Shown: positions 19,867 to 30,270, numbered from the stretch's first letter. The stretch is 64,000 nt of DNA from [Clostridium] saccharolyticum WM1 (GCF_000144625.1 NC_014376.1:4488501-4552500); one strand, 5' to 3'. Notes: generated from the letters alone by a model not told the origin. Numbers and translations: made by a program.

Positions 19867-21384
19867 CTACACCCGCTTCTGTTTAAATTCGGCTGCCGTA
19901 TCAAGAATTTTCTGCTTCAGCTCATCAGACAGTGCCTTGCTCTCTTCGATTTCCTTCCCGATTTCCGGATGTCGCTCATCAAAGAAAGCCAGCATTTCTC
20001 TCTGAAACTCCTTAATCTTTGAAACTTCCACATCCAATAGCAGCCGGTTATTGGCGACTACCAGGCTGATCACCTGGGCATGGAGGCTTAAGGGATGGCA
20101 TAAGGGCTGTTTTAACAATTCTGTGAGCCCCTTTCCGTATTGGATCTGTTCCTTGGTAGCCGGATCTAAATCCGAGCTGAACTGGGTAAACACCTCCATC
20201 TCCCGGCACTGGGCCAGATCAATACGGAGGCTGCCCGCTGCCTTTTTCATGGCCTTGGTCTGCGCCGCTCCCCCCACTCGGGATACGGAAAGACCAACGT
20301 TTACCGCAGGTCTCATACCGGAGAAAAACAGGTCACTTTCTAAGAATATCTGTCCGTCTGTTATGGAAATGACATTGGTGGGAATGTAGGCCGATACATC
20401 TCCTGCCTGGGTTTCAATGATGGGAAGTGCGGTAATGGAACCGCCCCCGGCTTCCTCGCTCAAACGGCTGGAACGTTCCAAAAGTCTGGAGTGGAGATAA
20501 AACACGTCGCCAGGATAAGCCTCACGGCCCGGAGAACGTTCCAAAAGCAGAGACAGGGCACGGTATGCCACTGCATGCTTTGAAAGATCATCATAAACGA
20601 TCAGCACGTCTGTTCCCTTGTACATGAAATACTCGGCCAGTGCAGTTCCTGCATAGGGGGCAATAAACTGTAAGGGCGCCGGTTCACTGGCTGTAGAAGA
20701 TACCACGATGGTATATTCCATGGCTCCGTAATGCGTCAGGGTATTCACCAGCTTTGCCACAGTAGAAGCCTTCTGGCCCACTGCTACATAAACGCAGATC
20801 ACACCCTTCCCTTTCTGGTTTAAGATGGCATCAATGGCAATGGAGGTCTTCCCTGTCTGGCGGTCGCCGATAATCAGCTCCCTCTGCCCCCGTCCGATGG
20901 GAAACATGGAATCAATGGCAAGAATTCCTGTTTCCATGGGCACAGATACGCTCTTGCGGTCAATAATGCCAGGTGCTTCCTGTTCAATGGGACGGTAATC
21001 GTCTGAGATAATCTCTCCCTTTCCGTCTATGGGAGCACCAAGAGCATTGACCACTCTTCCTACAAACCCGTTGCCTACGGGGATACCTGCACGCTTCTTT
21101 GTTCTTGTTACCTTAGAGCCTTCCTTGACATCCCGGTCCGGGCCAAACAGGATACAGCCGATATCTTCTCTTCTAATGTCCTGAACCATTCCCTTGATTC
21201 CATTATCAAAAATAACGATCTCTCCGTACATGGCACGGTCGATTCCATAAACCGTTGCAATGCCGTCTCCAACGCTTATCACCGTTCCCACTTCCTGGTC
21301 CCTGGCATGAGCGTCATAATCTTCAATCTCACTTCTCAATATAGAAATTATTTCATCTGAATTGATGGAAGCCACGTTTTTCAC
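19867..21384 (-). CDS. atpA: F1 ATP synthase alpha subunit
   Basis: A 505-residue nucleotide-binding, mainly regulatory subunit. It has P-loop GDRQTGKTS, the arginine-finger region ([13 protein letters not shown]) and the standard alpha N-terminal barrel ([19 protein letters not shown]). Its start overlaps the atpH stop by 4 bases (ATGA-type coupling). It is central in the operon order B-E-F-H-A-G-D-C. Confidence 0.98.
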   Translation of the reverse strand: MKNVASINSDEIISILRSEIEDYDAHARDQEVGTVISVGDGIATVYGIDRAMYGEIVIFDNGIKGMVQDIRREDIGCILFGPDRDVKEGSKVTRTKKRAGIPVGNGFVGRVVNALGAPIDGKGEIISDDYRPIEQEAPGIIDRKSVSVPMETGILAIDSMFPIGRGQRELIIGDRQTGKTSIAIDAILNQKGKGVICVYVAVGQKASTVAKLVNTLTHYGAMEYTIVVSSTASEPAPLQFIAPYAGTALAEYFMYKGTDVLIVYDDLSKHAVAYRALSLLLERSPGREAYPGDVFYLHSRLLERSSRLSEEAGGGSITALPIIETQAGDVSAYIPTNVISITDGQIFLESDLFFSGMRPAVNVGLSVSRVGGAAQTKAMKKAAGSLRIDLAQCREMEVFTQFSSDLDPATKEQIQYGKGLTELLKQPLCHPLSLHAQVISLVVANNRLLLDVEVSKIKEFQREMLAFFDERHPEIGKEIEESKALSDELKQKILDTAAEFKQKRV

Positions 21385-21884
21385 CTCCGCATTATTTTTT
21401 GTTCCAATTCTTTGAGACGTCCCTTTATGCTCCAGTCCGTCTCCACATCTCCTACACGGATGATAAATCCACCGATCAAACCGGGATCCTGGACCAGACG
21501 AAGCCTTACATCTTTTATATCATATTTTTTACACAGCACCCCTTTGATCTCATGAAGCTGCTCTTCCTCAGGCTCCGTTACGTAGAAAAGAGATGCCTCC
21601 AGGATCCCTTCCTGTCTGCTGACACAGGTACGCCATGCCTTAAAAATATCATCTGCCAGATCCATATCCCGGCGGTCCACCAAAACCTTTAAAAAAGTCC
21701 TGATCTCGGAAGGAAATACACGGTCAATGATCCTGTGCTTGCTGCTCCCTGCAATTACAGGGCTGTTTAGAACGCATTTCAGCTCCGGCACAGATCTTAG
21801 TGCCAGAGCCGTATCCTCAATGGCCGTTTCTGGAACAGAAAGCTCATAAAGCACCTGTCCGTAATTAATTGCTGCCTGCATCAT
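21381..21884 (-). CDS. atpH: F1 ATP synthase delta subunit
   Basis: A 167-residue peripheral-stalk subunit joining F1 to b. The ATG at 21884 ([14 protein letters not shown]) follows AGGTG at a sensible distance; a GTG at 21893 is possible. The C-terminal half ([20 protein letters not shown]) matches the conserved OSCP/delta region. It overlaps atpF by about 20 bases and atpA by 4 bases. Confidence 0.93.
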   Translation of the reverse strand: MMQAAINYGQVLYELSVPETAIEDTALALRSVPELKCVLNSPVIAGSSKHRIIDRVFPSEIRTFLKVLVDRRDMDLADDIFKAWRTCVSRQEGILEASLFYVTEPEEEQLHEIKGVLCKKYDIKDVRLRLVQDPGLIGGFIIRVGDVETDWSIKGRLKELEQKIMRR

Positions 21885-22365
21885 GGAAATCACCTGCTTC
21901 TGCTATAAATGAATCGTACAGCGCCTGATTTGCCCTGGCGCTTATCTCCTGATTAACCACCTTGGCCGCAGCTGCGATAACTAAACCCGCAATCTGTGCC
22001 TTGGCCTCACGCATCGCCTTTTCCTGATCCGCCTCCGCCTGCTTCCTGGCATCGGCCATCAGACGGTCTGCATCTTCCTGTGCATCCTTTAAGATCCGGT
22101 CATACTGGGCCTTTGCCTGGATTCTCGCTTCTTCAATAAGCCTTGATCCCTCCTCCGAGGAGGCAGCCAGCTTTTCTTCATACTGTTTTTTAAGCTCTGC
22201 TGCCTGATCTTCCTTGTTTCTTGCATCTGAAATGCTATGCTCGATCATTCCCTTCCGTTTGTTCATCACTTCCATTACCGGGCCTATGAGGAAATGTTTA
22301 AGCAGCAGATACAGGACGATGAGATTTACGATATTCCACACAAAGTTCATATCCAGTCTAAGCAT
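21865..22365 (-). CDS. atpF: F0 ATP synthase b subunit
   Basis: A 166-residue peripheral stalk. One membrane helix is at residues 7-26 (FVWNIVNLIVLYLLLKHFLI). A long Ala/Glu/Lys-rich coiled coil fills residues 30-150. AGGCGG lies 9 bases before the ATG. It is followed by an overlapping atpH. Confidence 0.95.
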   Translation of the reverse strand: MLRLDMNFVWNIVNLIVLYLLLKHFLIGPVMEVMNKRKGMIEHSISDARNKEDQAAELKKQYEEKLAASSEEGSRLIEEARIQAKAQYDRILKDAQEDADRLMADARKQAEADQEKAMREAKAQIAGLVIAAAAKVVNQEISARANQALYDSFIAEAGDFHDAGSN

Positions 22366-22435
22366 CTTTTATACCGCCTGCCTTTCTTTTTATATTATCC
22401 ACTTATATTATCCACTTTAATCCTGATCGTAAGAA

Positions 22436-22654
22436 TTATTTGAGGAATAAAATAATGAGAAGGGCAATAACGAAACCATAGATGGCAGTTGCCTCTGCAA
22501 GGGCACAACCCAACAGCAGGGCCTTGCTGATCTTGCTGTCTGCTTCTGGCTGTCTTGCGATGGCATCCACTGCCTTGGAAGTTGCCATTCCGATACCGAT
22601 TCCTGCTCCAATCCCTGTAAATACTGCGATTCCTGCTCCGATTGCTATTAACAT
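22436..22654 (-). CDS. atpE: F0 ATP synthase c subunit
   Basis: A 72-residue hairpin with a glycine-rich helix 1 ([20 protein letters not shown]), polar loop RQPE, and helix 2 carrying the ion-binding glutamate in [16 protein letters not shown]. The helix 1 position that is Gln in Na+-type c subunits is Ile (GIGIG), and the residue after the glutamate is Ala instead of Ser/Thr. By those known rules the ring should translocate protons. AGGAGAG lies before the ATG. Confidence 0.95.
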   Translation of the reverse strand: MLIAIGAGIAVFTGIGAGIGIGMATSKAVDAIARQPEADSKISKALLLGCALAEATAIYGFVIALLIILFLK

Positions 22655-22684
22655 AATAATTCTCTCCTTTTAATTTTTAATGAC

Positions 22685-23380
22685 TTACTCCACTGCTTCC
22701 CTGATAAAAAGTGCAGTTAAAAATACAAATACATACGCCTGAATCAATCCGTCAAAGATGTCAAAATAACAGGTGAACGGAATTGGGATAATTGGCCCAA
22801 CCAGCTGCTTAATCAGCTCCATTACTACGAATGATCCCAGAACATTACCGAATAACCGCATGCATAAGGAAAGCGGCCGGATCAATATTTCCAGAACATT
22901 CATGGGGGCAAGCAACGGTAACGGCTCCCCGAAGCTCTTAAAAAAGCCCTTGATCCCTTTTTTGTGAAAACCTGAATACTCTATCAGCAAAATGCTCATA
23001 ATAGCAAGCGCTGCGGTAGTATTTAAATCCTTGGTAGGAGGCTTGAATCCCACCATGCCAATGAGATTGGCTACTCCGATATAAATAGCCACGGATATGA
23101 GATAAGGGATATACCGCTTCCCCTCTTCTCCCACCAGATCTTCAAAGAAATTGTAAATTCCGCTGATTGTCATTTCAAGCGCCAACTGTCTCTTCCCAGG
23201 ATTCTCAACCTTAAGATTTCTTACCAGAATAATGGAGAGGAGCGTCAGAGCTGCCATGATAATCCATGAGACCACCACTGATTCAGCGATGGGAATCCCG
23301 CCGAATACCGGAATGGTAAAAACCGTTTCGCAGTTCAGTTCCTCTAATAACTTCTCTGCCAAATCCTCCGTAATGCTCAC
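22685..23380 (-). CDS. atpB: F0 ATP synthase a subunit
   Basis: A 231-residue membrane stator with about five helices. It contains the essential arginine helix (RPLSLCMRLFGNVLGSFVVM) and ends with a hydrophobic helix (GLIQAYVFVFLTALFIREAV). It forms the ion half-channels against the c ring. The start given is a GTG with AAGGAA very close to it, so the exact start is uncertain. It is first in the operon; no atpI gene precedes it. Confidence 0.95.
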   Translation of the reverse strand: MSITEDLAEKLLEELNCETVFTIPVFGGIPIAESVVVSWIIMAALTLLSIILVRNLKVENPGKRQLALEMTISGIYNFFEDLVGEEGKRYIPYLISVAIYIGVANLIGMVGFKPPTKDLNTTAALAIMSILLIEYSGFHKKGIKGFFKSFGEPLPLLAPMNVLEILIRPLSLCMRLFGNVLGSFVVMELIKQLVGPIIPIPFTCYFDIFDGLIQAYVFVFLTALFIREAVE

Positions 23381-23933
23381 TTCCTTTCTTAAACCATCCT
23401 CCTCTTATCTATTACCGGATTTGTAAATTGTACTCCTAAATATACAACATGCAGGAGGTATACCGTGTATCATACTTTCATCTTCGGTAATTGTCAACGT
23501 TTTGCAAAATTCGTAACATCCTATTAATGCGTGCACTTGTTTGAACAATTAAAACAATTTTATCCTATGAAATTCTAAAAAAATTATTAATTTTTTAAGG
23601 CAAGATATCACAGGATCCTTAAGTATTTTATTTTCACCAGATTTTTCTGGGTTTTATGTAGAATTTTTTTCTAATTATTTGTGCAATTTCACCATGTATT
23701 TTTTCTGTTTTTTTTATTCCCCGTCATTAGTACCTAACACGATTAAAATTTGGAAGAAATTGATGGAAGAAAAGGATGCTCCGATAGCCTTGTCCAACGA
23801 TCCGGCTATCAAATCTTACAAATGCCACGGTAACTTTTTTCCCGGCTTTTCGTGTCTTTCTTCCTATTAAAATAGACAAGATTCTGATATAATAGAGGAA
23901 ATACAAATCAAAGGTATTAAAGGAGGTATTTCT
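23381..23933. other. AT-rich region upstream of the atp operon and the hydrolase gene
   Basis: About 550 bases separate two divergent transcription units. The sequence is AT-rich with T-runs near 23590-23720. It must hold the atp promoter (minus) and the hydrolase promoter (plus; TATAAT at 23887). I find no believable gene. Confidence 0.5.
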
Positions 23934-24743
23934 ATGGGAGAAATGATTTCTTCATTTGACGGGACCAGGCTGTTTTTAAACAGAGAGGTACCAGAGACTG
24001 CCAGGGGAGCTGCTGTCATCGTCCATGGACTATGTGAGCATCAGGGCAGGTATGATTACGTTGCAAAGCTGTGCCACGAAGCAGGGATTGCAACCTACCG
24101 CTTTGATCACAGGGGGCACGGGCGTTCTGAAGGGGAACGGACTTACTATGAAGATTTTAATGAACTGCTTGATGATACCAATGTGGTGGTTGACATGGCC
24201 ATCAGGGAAAACCCTGATATTCCGGTATTTTTAATCGGCCACAGCATGGGAGGCTTCACCGTTTCCCTTTACGGTGCAAAATACACAGATAAAAAGATCC
24301 GGGGCATCATCACCAGCGGAGCATTAACAAAGGATACTATAGGGCTGATCAGCAGTGTTCCCAAAGGTCTGGATCCCCACACAAAGCTTCCCAACGAACT
24401 GGGAGCAGGTGTTTGCTCCGTAGCCGAGGTTACCGAATGGTACGGCAAGGATCCCTATAATTCCAAAACCTTTACCACCGGCTTATGTTACGCACTGTGC
24501 CAGGGTCTAACCTGGTTTGAAGAGGCAGCTGCAAGGTTTGAATACCCCATTCTCATGCTTCACGGGGAAAAGGATGGGTTGGTAAGCGTTCAGGATACCT
24601 ATGGTTTTTTTGCTGCCGCCCCATCTAAGGATAAACAGATGAAGATTTACGGCGGATTGTTCCATGAAATCTTTAATGAATATTGCAGGGACGAGGTCAT
24701 TCAAGATGCCCTTCATTGGATTCAGGCTAGGATTTCCCGATAA
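23934..24743 (+). CDS. Alpha/beta hydrolase, monoacylglycerol-lipase/lysophospholipase type
   Basis: A 269-residue cytoplasmic enzyme of the Hydrolase_4 family. The oxyanion region is VIVHGLCEHQGRYDYVA, followed by FDHRGHGRSEG. The nucleophile serine is in IGHSMGGFTVSLYG, the acid near HGEKDGLVSVQ, and the histidine in GLFHEIFNE. Relatives hydrolyse monoglycerides or lysophospholipids. AAAGGAGG lies 8 bases before the ATG. It is a single-gene unit ended by a bidirectional terminator. The natural substrate cannot be read from sequence. Confidence 0.92.
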   Translation: MGEMISSFDGTRLFLNREVPETARGAAVIVHGLCEHQGRYDYVAKLCHEAGIATYRFDHRGHGRSEGERTYYEDFNELLDDTNVVVDMAIRENPDIPVFLIGHSMGGFTVSLYGAKYTDKKIRGIITSGALTKDTIGLISSVPKGLDPHTKLPNELGAGVCSVAEVTEWYGKDPYNSKTFTTGLCYALCQGLTWFEEAAARFEYPILMLHGEKDGLVSVQDTYGFFAAAPSKDKQMKIYGGLFHEIFNEYCRDEVIQDALHWIQARISR

Positions 24744-24777
24744 GAGGCTCACACATCATTTATAATCAATGTTATGC

Positions 24778-24824
24778 AAAAAGCAGCGTTTTCCCCTGGG
24801 GCAAACGCTGCTTTCTTTCTTTTC
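24778..24824. terminator. Bidirectional terminator
   Basis: AAAGCAGCGTTT pairs with AAACGCTGCTTT across an 11-base loop and is followed by CTTTCTTTT. It lies between the converging hydrolase and heparinase-like genes. Confidence 0.88.
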
Positions 24825-24835
24825 GTTCAGTCTCT

Positions 24836-26854
24836 TTACCAGTGAAGGACCGTACCTCCCACTTTTTGTATCTCCGTATCAAAGACAATGACTGTTCCAA
24901 GGCCCTTCACCCCTCCTGCAGTAAGCAGGTCACAGGAATCACCGATATCCCTGTGGGCCAGTATGACCACATAGTTCTTTCCCTTCCACACAATGGAGAC
25001 TGCTTCTGCCTCAGAAGGATTGACCGGATTGGTTGGATCTGTACCGAATACAGGAAGGAGAGAAAGTTCCGGGGCTATGTAGTTCCTTTTATCACCACCT
25101 GATACAACGGTAATCATAGAGGCAAAGCCTTCGGTTTCCTTTCCTGCCAGAAGCTGTTTTCCTGTTTCTATCTGGTTGTAATTTCTGGAAATCCGCCCCT
25201 CTGACAGATTCATCTCACACCCTTCCGTGAGAACCGTCAACTCTCCGTCAACATTTATGCCGGAATAGCGCACCGTAGACCCGGAATAGGAGACCTTCCC
25301 TAAGTTATTAAAATGGAAAAGCTGCTGGTACGTATGCTTTTCACCGGAAAAAAACTCATCGGCGATCAGATAAAGATCCGTATCAATTACCAGCACTTTT
25401 CTGGTAATCCATACGTTTCCCTTTTTTCCATTTAAATATCCGCCGTGGCTACCCTGGATATACCGGTATCCGTCTTTTTTCCTATAATCTCCAAAATACG
25501 CTGCGGACATGTGATCCACCCCCCAGGCATCACGGCAGGTTAAGTAGTCACTTCCGTCTACCAGGGGAACGTTGTGGCCCAGGGCACTTTTCAACCAGGT
25601 CCTCGCTTCTCCGGGCACATAATGATAACGCCCCGTATCCATAAGTATGTCTTCTCCGCCAATCACAAGATCCACATGAAGTTTGTCAGAATGACCGTGG
25701 CCTCCACCCAGAAATCCGCATCGGAAGTGAAAATAATCTGCATTTTCATCCCAGCCGGATCGGACATAAAGATTACCGGTGCTTTCCATAACCTTGTCTA
25801 AAAAGTCCGGCTCCTTTGATTCCAGCTTTCCATAGCCCTCAATCCCCTCTTTTAGAAAGTCCCAGGCTCCGTCATAATCCATATTTTCATAGGCGCAGAA
25901 CTTCAGAACCGGGTCTGAAAAAAGCCAGGCGCTTTGAGCCAGTAAATCCCTGAGATCGGTTTCATCGCTGTCTCCCTGCATGGGCTGGCAGTGATTGGGC
26001 TTTTTCCATACAATATTAGCATAAGCCATCTGCTTTACTTTTTCTTTCATTTTCCCCGGAAGCTTAATGCCGTAGCGTCTGGCCAGACGCATCACTTCCA
26101 GATAGCAGTGGAATACTTCATTATGATACATGGGAGATTGCTCCCAATGGACGCCGTCGTCGGTCACCTGCACCTCTATTTCTTCATTAAGGCGCATAAG
26201 CGCTGCATCCAGATACTCTCTTGTCCTGTCACAGACGGGAAGGGCCAGAGCGATCTCCATCAGCCCCCGGTTCTCTATGACTCCCCAGTTGCTCTTAATC
26301 TGAAAATGCTTGTAGGTCGTCATCAAGTATTCCCCATGAACGGTGAGACAATCCATATATGCCTTTACAAGCTGGTCCCTCACGGAGGGGCTGTCCTTAA
26401 AATAGCCCATGGCCTTTACCCAGGTTTCAGCCCGTATCCCAGCCTCAATGCTCCTCCAGGTGGTCTGTTTGGTCTCTTCTGTCAGAGGGTTGTTTTTTAT
26501 CCAGGAATCCAACAGCTCTGCAAAAGTCTTTGCATATTTTTCATCTCCGGTTATGGCATATGCCTGTCCCAGGCATATAAAAAACTGGTGGCGGTTGAAC
26601 TGAAAGATAAATTCCGGATCATCTCCCGGCATGTAATCCCAGGCCACTTCCCCGTCAAAATGAACCGGCACATAGGTCCGTTCCATATCCCACCGCAGAT
26701 CAAATAAAAATGTATGCTCAGCCGCATCATCTGCAATGCGCAGGATATGGCTCACTTCCTCCGGCCAGATCCTTTGACAGAACGCTGAGACCCAGGCCTT
26801 GTCCTCAAGGGCAATAAAATTGTTCCGGTTTTCAAAATACTGTTCCTTTGGCAT
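24836..26854 (-). CDS. Heparinase II/III-family polysaccharide lyase
   Basis: A 672-residue protein. Residues about 20-340 are the alpha-helical toroid domain (NRHQFFICLGQAYAITGDEK; SIEAGIRAETWVKAMGYF). Residues about 380-670 are the beta-sandwich heparinase II/III domain, with GGGHGHSDKLHVDLVIGG, a tyrosine in RYHYVPGEARTW, and GHNVPLVDG. Family members cleave uronic-acid polysaccharides such as heparan sulfate or alginate by beta-elimination. There is no signal peptide, so it probably acts inside the cell on imported oligosaccharides. It stands alone on its strand, without sulfatase or transporter neighbours, so the substrate cannot be inferred. Confidence 0.9.
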   Translation of the reverse strand: MPKEQYFENRNNFIALEDKAWVSAFCQRIWPEEVSHILRIADDAAEHTFLFDLRWDMERTYVPVHFDGEVAWDYMPGDDPEFIFQFNRHQFFICLGQAYAITGDEKYAKTFAELLDSWIKNNPLTEETKQTTWRSIEAGIRAETWVKAMGYFKDSPSVRDQLVKAYMDCLTVHGEYLMTTYKHFQIKSNWGVIENRGLMEIALALPVCDRTREYLDAALMRLNEEIEVQVTDDGVHWEQSPMYHNEVFHCYLEVMRLARRYGIKLPGKMKEKVKQMAYANIVWKKPNHCQPMQGDSDETDLRDLLAQSAWLFSDPVLKFCAYENMDYDGAWDFLKEGIEGYGKLESKEPDFLDKVMESTGNLYVRSGWDENADYFHFRCGFLGGGHGHSDKLHVDLVIGGEDILMDTGRYHYVPGEARTWLKSALGHNVPLVDGSDYLTCRDAWGVDHMSAAYFGDYRKKDGYRYIQGSHGGYLNGKKGNVWITRKVLVIDTDLYLIADEFFSGEKHTYQQLFHFNNLGKVSYSGSTVRYSGINVDGELTVLTEGCEMNLSEGRISRNYNQIETGKQLLAGKETEGFASMITVVSGGDKRNYIAPELSLLPVFGTDPTNPVNPSEAEAVSIVWKGKNYVVILAHRDIGDSCDLLTAGGVKGLGTVIVFDTEIQKVGGTVLHW

Positions 26855-26953
26855 CTCGTTCTCCCTCTTCCGTGATATATTTCATAAATGATGTTACTAT
26901 CTTCTAGTATAAGGGAAAAACAGGATAAATGAAATGAACGATTTCCATGATTC

Positions 26954-27766
26954 TTATTCTTTTTTCAGGTAAAGCTTTTTTCCTGCAAATACCAGGATCA
27001 AAAAAATCACTCCTACCAGTACAATGGTACCTCCAGGTTTTAATCTTAAGTAGTAGGCGGCAAACAGCCCGATGATCATAAATATGACATCCAGAGCCAC
27101 CGCATAGAGAAGCGTCTGGCGGTAATTTTTTCCGAACTGCATGGCACAGGCCACGGGTACCACCATCATGGATGATACAATCAGTGCTCCCACCGTCCTG
27201 GCAGCCACGGAAACTGTCACTGCAATTAAAATTGTGAAAATAAAATTCACAGTCCGGACCGGTACTCCTGCCAGCCTGGCACTCTGCTCATCCAGTGACA
27301 CGTAAAATAATTCTTTGTACATCAGCAGGAACAAAAGCAGCACCATAACACTGACCCCCACCACAAGGTACAGTTCTGTATCACTGATTGCCACAATACT
27401 GCCGAATAAGAAGCTGTTGAAGTTGGCCGCATTCTTTACAAACCCTGATAAAACGCCTGCCAGACCAATTCCTGCAGACATTATGATGGAAATTGACATC
27501 TCCGAAAACTTCGGCAGCTTCCTGCGAATCCACTCGATCCCAAAAGAGGCAATCACGCAGGCGGCCGCAGCTGCGGCAACCGGATTCATTCCAAAGACCA
27601 GTCCTGCCGCAACTCCGGCAAGGGAAGTATGGGATAACGCATCTCCAATCATGGACATACGTTTGAACACAATCACAATCCCGATACACGGAATGACCGC
27701 TGCCAGCAGGATCCCCACGATAAAGGCCCGCTGCATGAACGCATAATTAAATATCTCCATTGCCAT
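26954..27766 (-). CDS. znuB: Zinc/manganese ABC transporter permease (ZnuB/AdcB-like)
   Basis: A 270-residue ABC-3 family permease with about eight helices. The start MEIFNYAFMQRAFIVGILLA and the coupling region MSMIGDALSHTSLAGVAAG are typical. It overlaps the ATPase gene by 20 bases and is last of the three-gene importer. Zinc is the likely substrate because a Fur/Zur-type regulator and a His-rich binding protein lie upstream. Confidence 0.93.
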   Translation of the reverse strand: MAMEIFNYAFMQRAFIVGILLAAVIPCIGIVIVFKRMSMIGDALSHTSLAGVAAGLVFGMNPVAAAAAACVIASFGIEWIRRKLPKFSEMSISIIMSAGIGLAGVLSGFVKNAANFNSFLFGSIVAISDTELYLVVGVSVMVLLLFLLMYKELFYVSLDEQSARLAGVPVRTVNFIFTILIAVTVSVAARTVGALIVSSMMVVPVACAMQFGKNYRQTLLYAVALDVIFMIIGLFAAYYLRLKPGGTIVLVGVIFLILVFAGKKLYLKKE

Positions 27767-28454
27767 TTTCCTCCTGACCTGTCTGAATCTGTTTCATGGT
27801 TCCGTCCTCCAGGAGCCAGATATGGTCAGCGAATGGTTCCAGCCGTTTCCGGTCATGAGTGACCATCAGTACGGTTACGCCCTGCTCCAGATTGATCTTT
27901 CTTAAGAGCCGGTAGAAATCTTCCGTACTTTGTTCGTCCATACCGGTGGTAGGTTCATCCATAATCAAAAGCTGAGGCCGGTTAACCAGCGCTCTTGCCA
28001 AGAGGATTCTCTGTTGCTGCCCGCCGGACAGCCGGCTGATCAGCCGTTTCGCAAAGTTTTCCATCCCAACCTGTACGAGTGCCTCCTTGACCATCTCTTT
28101 TTCTTTTTTCCCGGCAAAACGGAACCGCCCGATCCGGGCGTATAAATTTGCCTGGACAATTTCCTCCACAGAGGCCGGAAAGTTTTGAAAGGATGCCATT
28201 CCGCTTTGAGGGACATAACTGATCTCCTGCCAGCTTTTGAACTGCCGGATATCCCTCCCTAACAGTTGGATACTTCCGTCTGCTCCGGTAAGGGCAAGTT
28301 CTCCCAGCAGGAGTTTTAACAGTGTGCTTTTTCCTGCTCCGTTCTGCCCAAGCAGGACGGCAAACTTACCCCCGGCAACGGTAAAATTAATACGATTCAG
28401 TACCTGGGTGCTTCCATAGGAGAAGTCCAGTTCCTTGACTGCAATGGCATCCAT
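27747..28454 (-). CDS. znuC: Zinc/manganese ABC transporter ATP-binding protein (ZnuC/AdcC-like)
   Basis: A 235-residue ATPase. It has Walker A GQNGAGKSTLL, Q-loop YVPQSG, signature RLSGGQQQRILLARAL, Walker B LLIMDEPTTGMD and a switch histidine in VTHDR. The ATG at 28454 (MDAIAVKELDF) has GGAGG 7 bases upstream, better than a TTG two codons earlier. It lies between the binding-protein and permease genes. Confidence 0.95.
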   Translation of the reverse strand: MDAIAVKELDFSYGSTQVLNRINFTVAGGKFAVLLGQNGAGKSTLLKLLLGELALTGADGSIQLLGRDIRQFKSWQEISYVPQSGMASFQNFPASVEEIVQANLYARIGRFRFAGKKEKEMVKEALVQVGMENFAKRLISRLSGGQQQRILLARALVNRPQLLIMDEPTTGMDEQSTEDFYRLLRKINLEQGVTVLMVTHDRKRLEPFADHIWLLEDGTMKQIQTGQEENGNGDI

Positions 28455-28474
28455 CTTCAATCCTCCTGTCTGTT

Positions 28475-29443
28475 TTATTTCAGTGCTGCTTCCAGCTGCT
28501 TTAAGTTATCTCTCATCACGGAGAAGTAATCGGCGCCGCCTTTCAGCTGCTCATCGCTTAAGCCCTCCAGGGGATTTATAACCCGGGTTGCCGCTCCCGT
28601 TTCCTTTGCAATGGTTTCCGCAACTTTCGGGCTTACCAGCTCTTCAAAAAAAATAGCCTTCACATGATTGGCCTTGACAAAATCTATGATTTCCGCCATT
28701 CTTGCCGGATCTGGCTCAGAATCCGGAGACAGCCCTTCGATCCCCATCTGATTTAAGCTGTAAGCATCACAAAGATAACCAAAAGCCTCATGGGATACTA
28801 CAATATCCTTGTTTGGCAGGGCGGACAGTGTATCTTTAAATTCCTGGTCCAGTTCCTCAAACTTGGCCGCATAAAGATGATAGTTGGATTCATAGTAATC
28901 CTGATTATCCGGATCCGCTTTTATAAAAGCATTTTTGATATTTTCCATTTCCTTCTTTGCATTCATGGGGCTGAGCCACACATGGGGGTCATACGGACCG
29001 TGGTCATGGCCGTCTTCCTCTGCCTCTTCCTGCTCCTCTTCCTCACGGCCTTCCCGCAGGGTGATTCCCAGGGATGCCTCTACAGACACCAGTTTTTTAT
29101 TTTCCAGGCTGGCCAGCATATCATCAACCCAATGCTCCATTCCCGCACCGCTGTAGACGAATACATCCGCTTCCTCCATATTTTTTAGATCAGCTGCTGC
29201 CGGTTCCCAGTCGTGAGGTTCTGTGCCGGGAGGAACCATTTCGGACACTTCAGCCTTGTCACCCCCGATCTTGACTGCAAAATCATACATGGGATAAAAA
29301 CTGGTCATAACTTTCACTTTTCTTCCTCCAGAATTTTCTTCTCCCGTTCCGGATGCAGTCCCGGAGCAGCCTGAAAGCATAGCAATCGAAACAAACGCCG
29401 TCACAGCCAGTGCACCCAACGTAGTACTTAATTTTTTTTTCAT
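28475..29443 (-). CDS. znuA: Zinc-binding lipoprotein of ABC importer (ZnuA/AdcA-like)
   Basis: A 322-residue solute-binding lipoprotein. The ATG at 29443 (MKKKLSTTLGALAV) follows GGAGG; lipobox MLSGC is near residue 25. Cluster A-1 features include PGTEPHDWEPAAADL and a flexible loop very rich in Glu and His (EEEEQEEAEEDGHDHGPYDP), followed by HVWLSP. The third ligand region is VSHEAFGYLCDAYSL. The His-rich loop is a hallmark of zinc rather than manganese binding proteins. The gene starts downstream of the Zur-like regulator on the same strand. Confidence 0.95.
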   Translation of the reverse strand: MKKKLSTTLGALAVTAFVSIAMLSGCSGTASGTGEENSGGRKVKVMTSFYPMYDFAVKIGGDKAEVSEMVPPGTEPHDWEPAAADLKNMEEADVFVYSGAGMEHWVDDMLASLENKKLVSVEASLGITLREGREEEEQEEAEEDGHDHGPYDPHVWLSPMNAKKEMENIKNAFIKADPDNQDYYESNYHLYAAKFEELDQEFKDTLSALPNKDIVVSHEAFGYLCDAYSLNQMGIEGLSPDSEPDPARMAEIIDFVKANHVKAIFFEELVSPKVAETIAKETGAATRVINPLEGLSDEQLKGGADYFSVMRDNLKQLEAALK

Positions 29444-29607
29444 AAAATGATCCTCCAATTTGTGTTTTTAATGATGGATCCTCTGTCTAATGGACAATAG
29501 GATAAATGACATAAAAAAAGGATTCAATCATCGAATCGGATTTTTAAGCTGACTAATGAAACCGTGCACAAATAAAGTCCGGCCGGATAAAAAGATAAGA
29601 ACTCACC

Positions 29608-30030
29608 TTACTCCCCGGAGTTTGTCTTTTTTTTGCACCCGCAATAGCCATACAAGACCGTGTGCTGGTTATCCATTTCAAAACCATGCTCCTCATAGAT
29701 ATGATCTAAAAAATCAGCCATTTTGGAACACTCAAGAGGGATGAAACGGCCGCACCGCATACATACTAATTTCCCCGGCTTGTTCAATTCGTCCTTGTCA
29801 GCATAGCAATACCGTATCTTGGAGCCGTCCTCCATGGGAAGCTTCATAATTTCCCCGTCTTCGGCCAGACGTTCCAGGACCCGGTATACCGTTGTCTGCC
29901 CGACCTGCACGCCTTCCTTTCTAAGACAGTCCATAAACTGATCCACCGTAAGGAATCGTGATTTTTGCTTTTTCAGGCAATCTAAAATGATTTCCTGTTG
30001 TTTTGTTCTGTATCTGCCTCTTTCAGCCAT
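29608..30030 (-). CDS. zur: Fur/Zur-family metal-dependent repressor
   Basis: A 140-residue regulator. Residues 1-80 are a winged helix (RYRTKQQEIILDCL; QVGQTTVYRVLERLAEDG). The C-terminal domain has a structural zinc pair CMRCG and CGC near the end (YGYCGCKKK). It is 164 bases upstream of the zinc importer and on the same strand, which makes Zur (zinc repressor) more likely than Fur or PerR. A plausible operator near the start was not found by eye. Confidence 0.88.
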   Translation of the reverse strand: MAERGRYRTKQQEIILDCLKKQKSRFLTVDQFMDCLRKEGVQVGQTTVYRVLERLAEDGEIMKLPMEDGSKIRYCYADKDELNKPGKLVCMRCGRFIPLECSKMADFLDHIYEEHGFEMDNQHTVLYGYCGCKKKTNSGE

Positions 30031-30150
30031 ACTCAGCTCCTAAATCTGAAATTGAAATTTATTTTTATTTTTACATTATAACAATTATTTATGCTTTGTC
30101 AAGGAATCATTTCAATAAGCCTGTAAGTACCTCCAGCTCCGTCATGGTAA

Positions 30151-30188
30151 GAACAAAACGCCCTCCAAACTCACTGGTTTGGAGGGCT
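30151..30188 (-). terminator. Terminator downstream of the MATE gene of the PTS operon
   Basis: CCCTCCAAAC pairs with GTTTGGAGGG across a 6-base loop; on the minus strand it runs into GTTTTGTTC. It lies about 85 bases past the stop at 30271. Confidence 0.7.
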
Positions 30189-30270
30189 ATTGAGGCGGTG
30201 CCATCTGCTTTCCTGCCACCTCTTTCTATCAGAGAAAATTAAAGAAATAACTTTAAACTTACTTGATTTA

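Noticed and set aside
23679..23870. 63-codon plus-strand frame in the AT-rich gap upstream of atpB
   Set aside because: Starts in a T-run, no ribosome-binding site, and unlike real genes in codon use.
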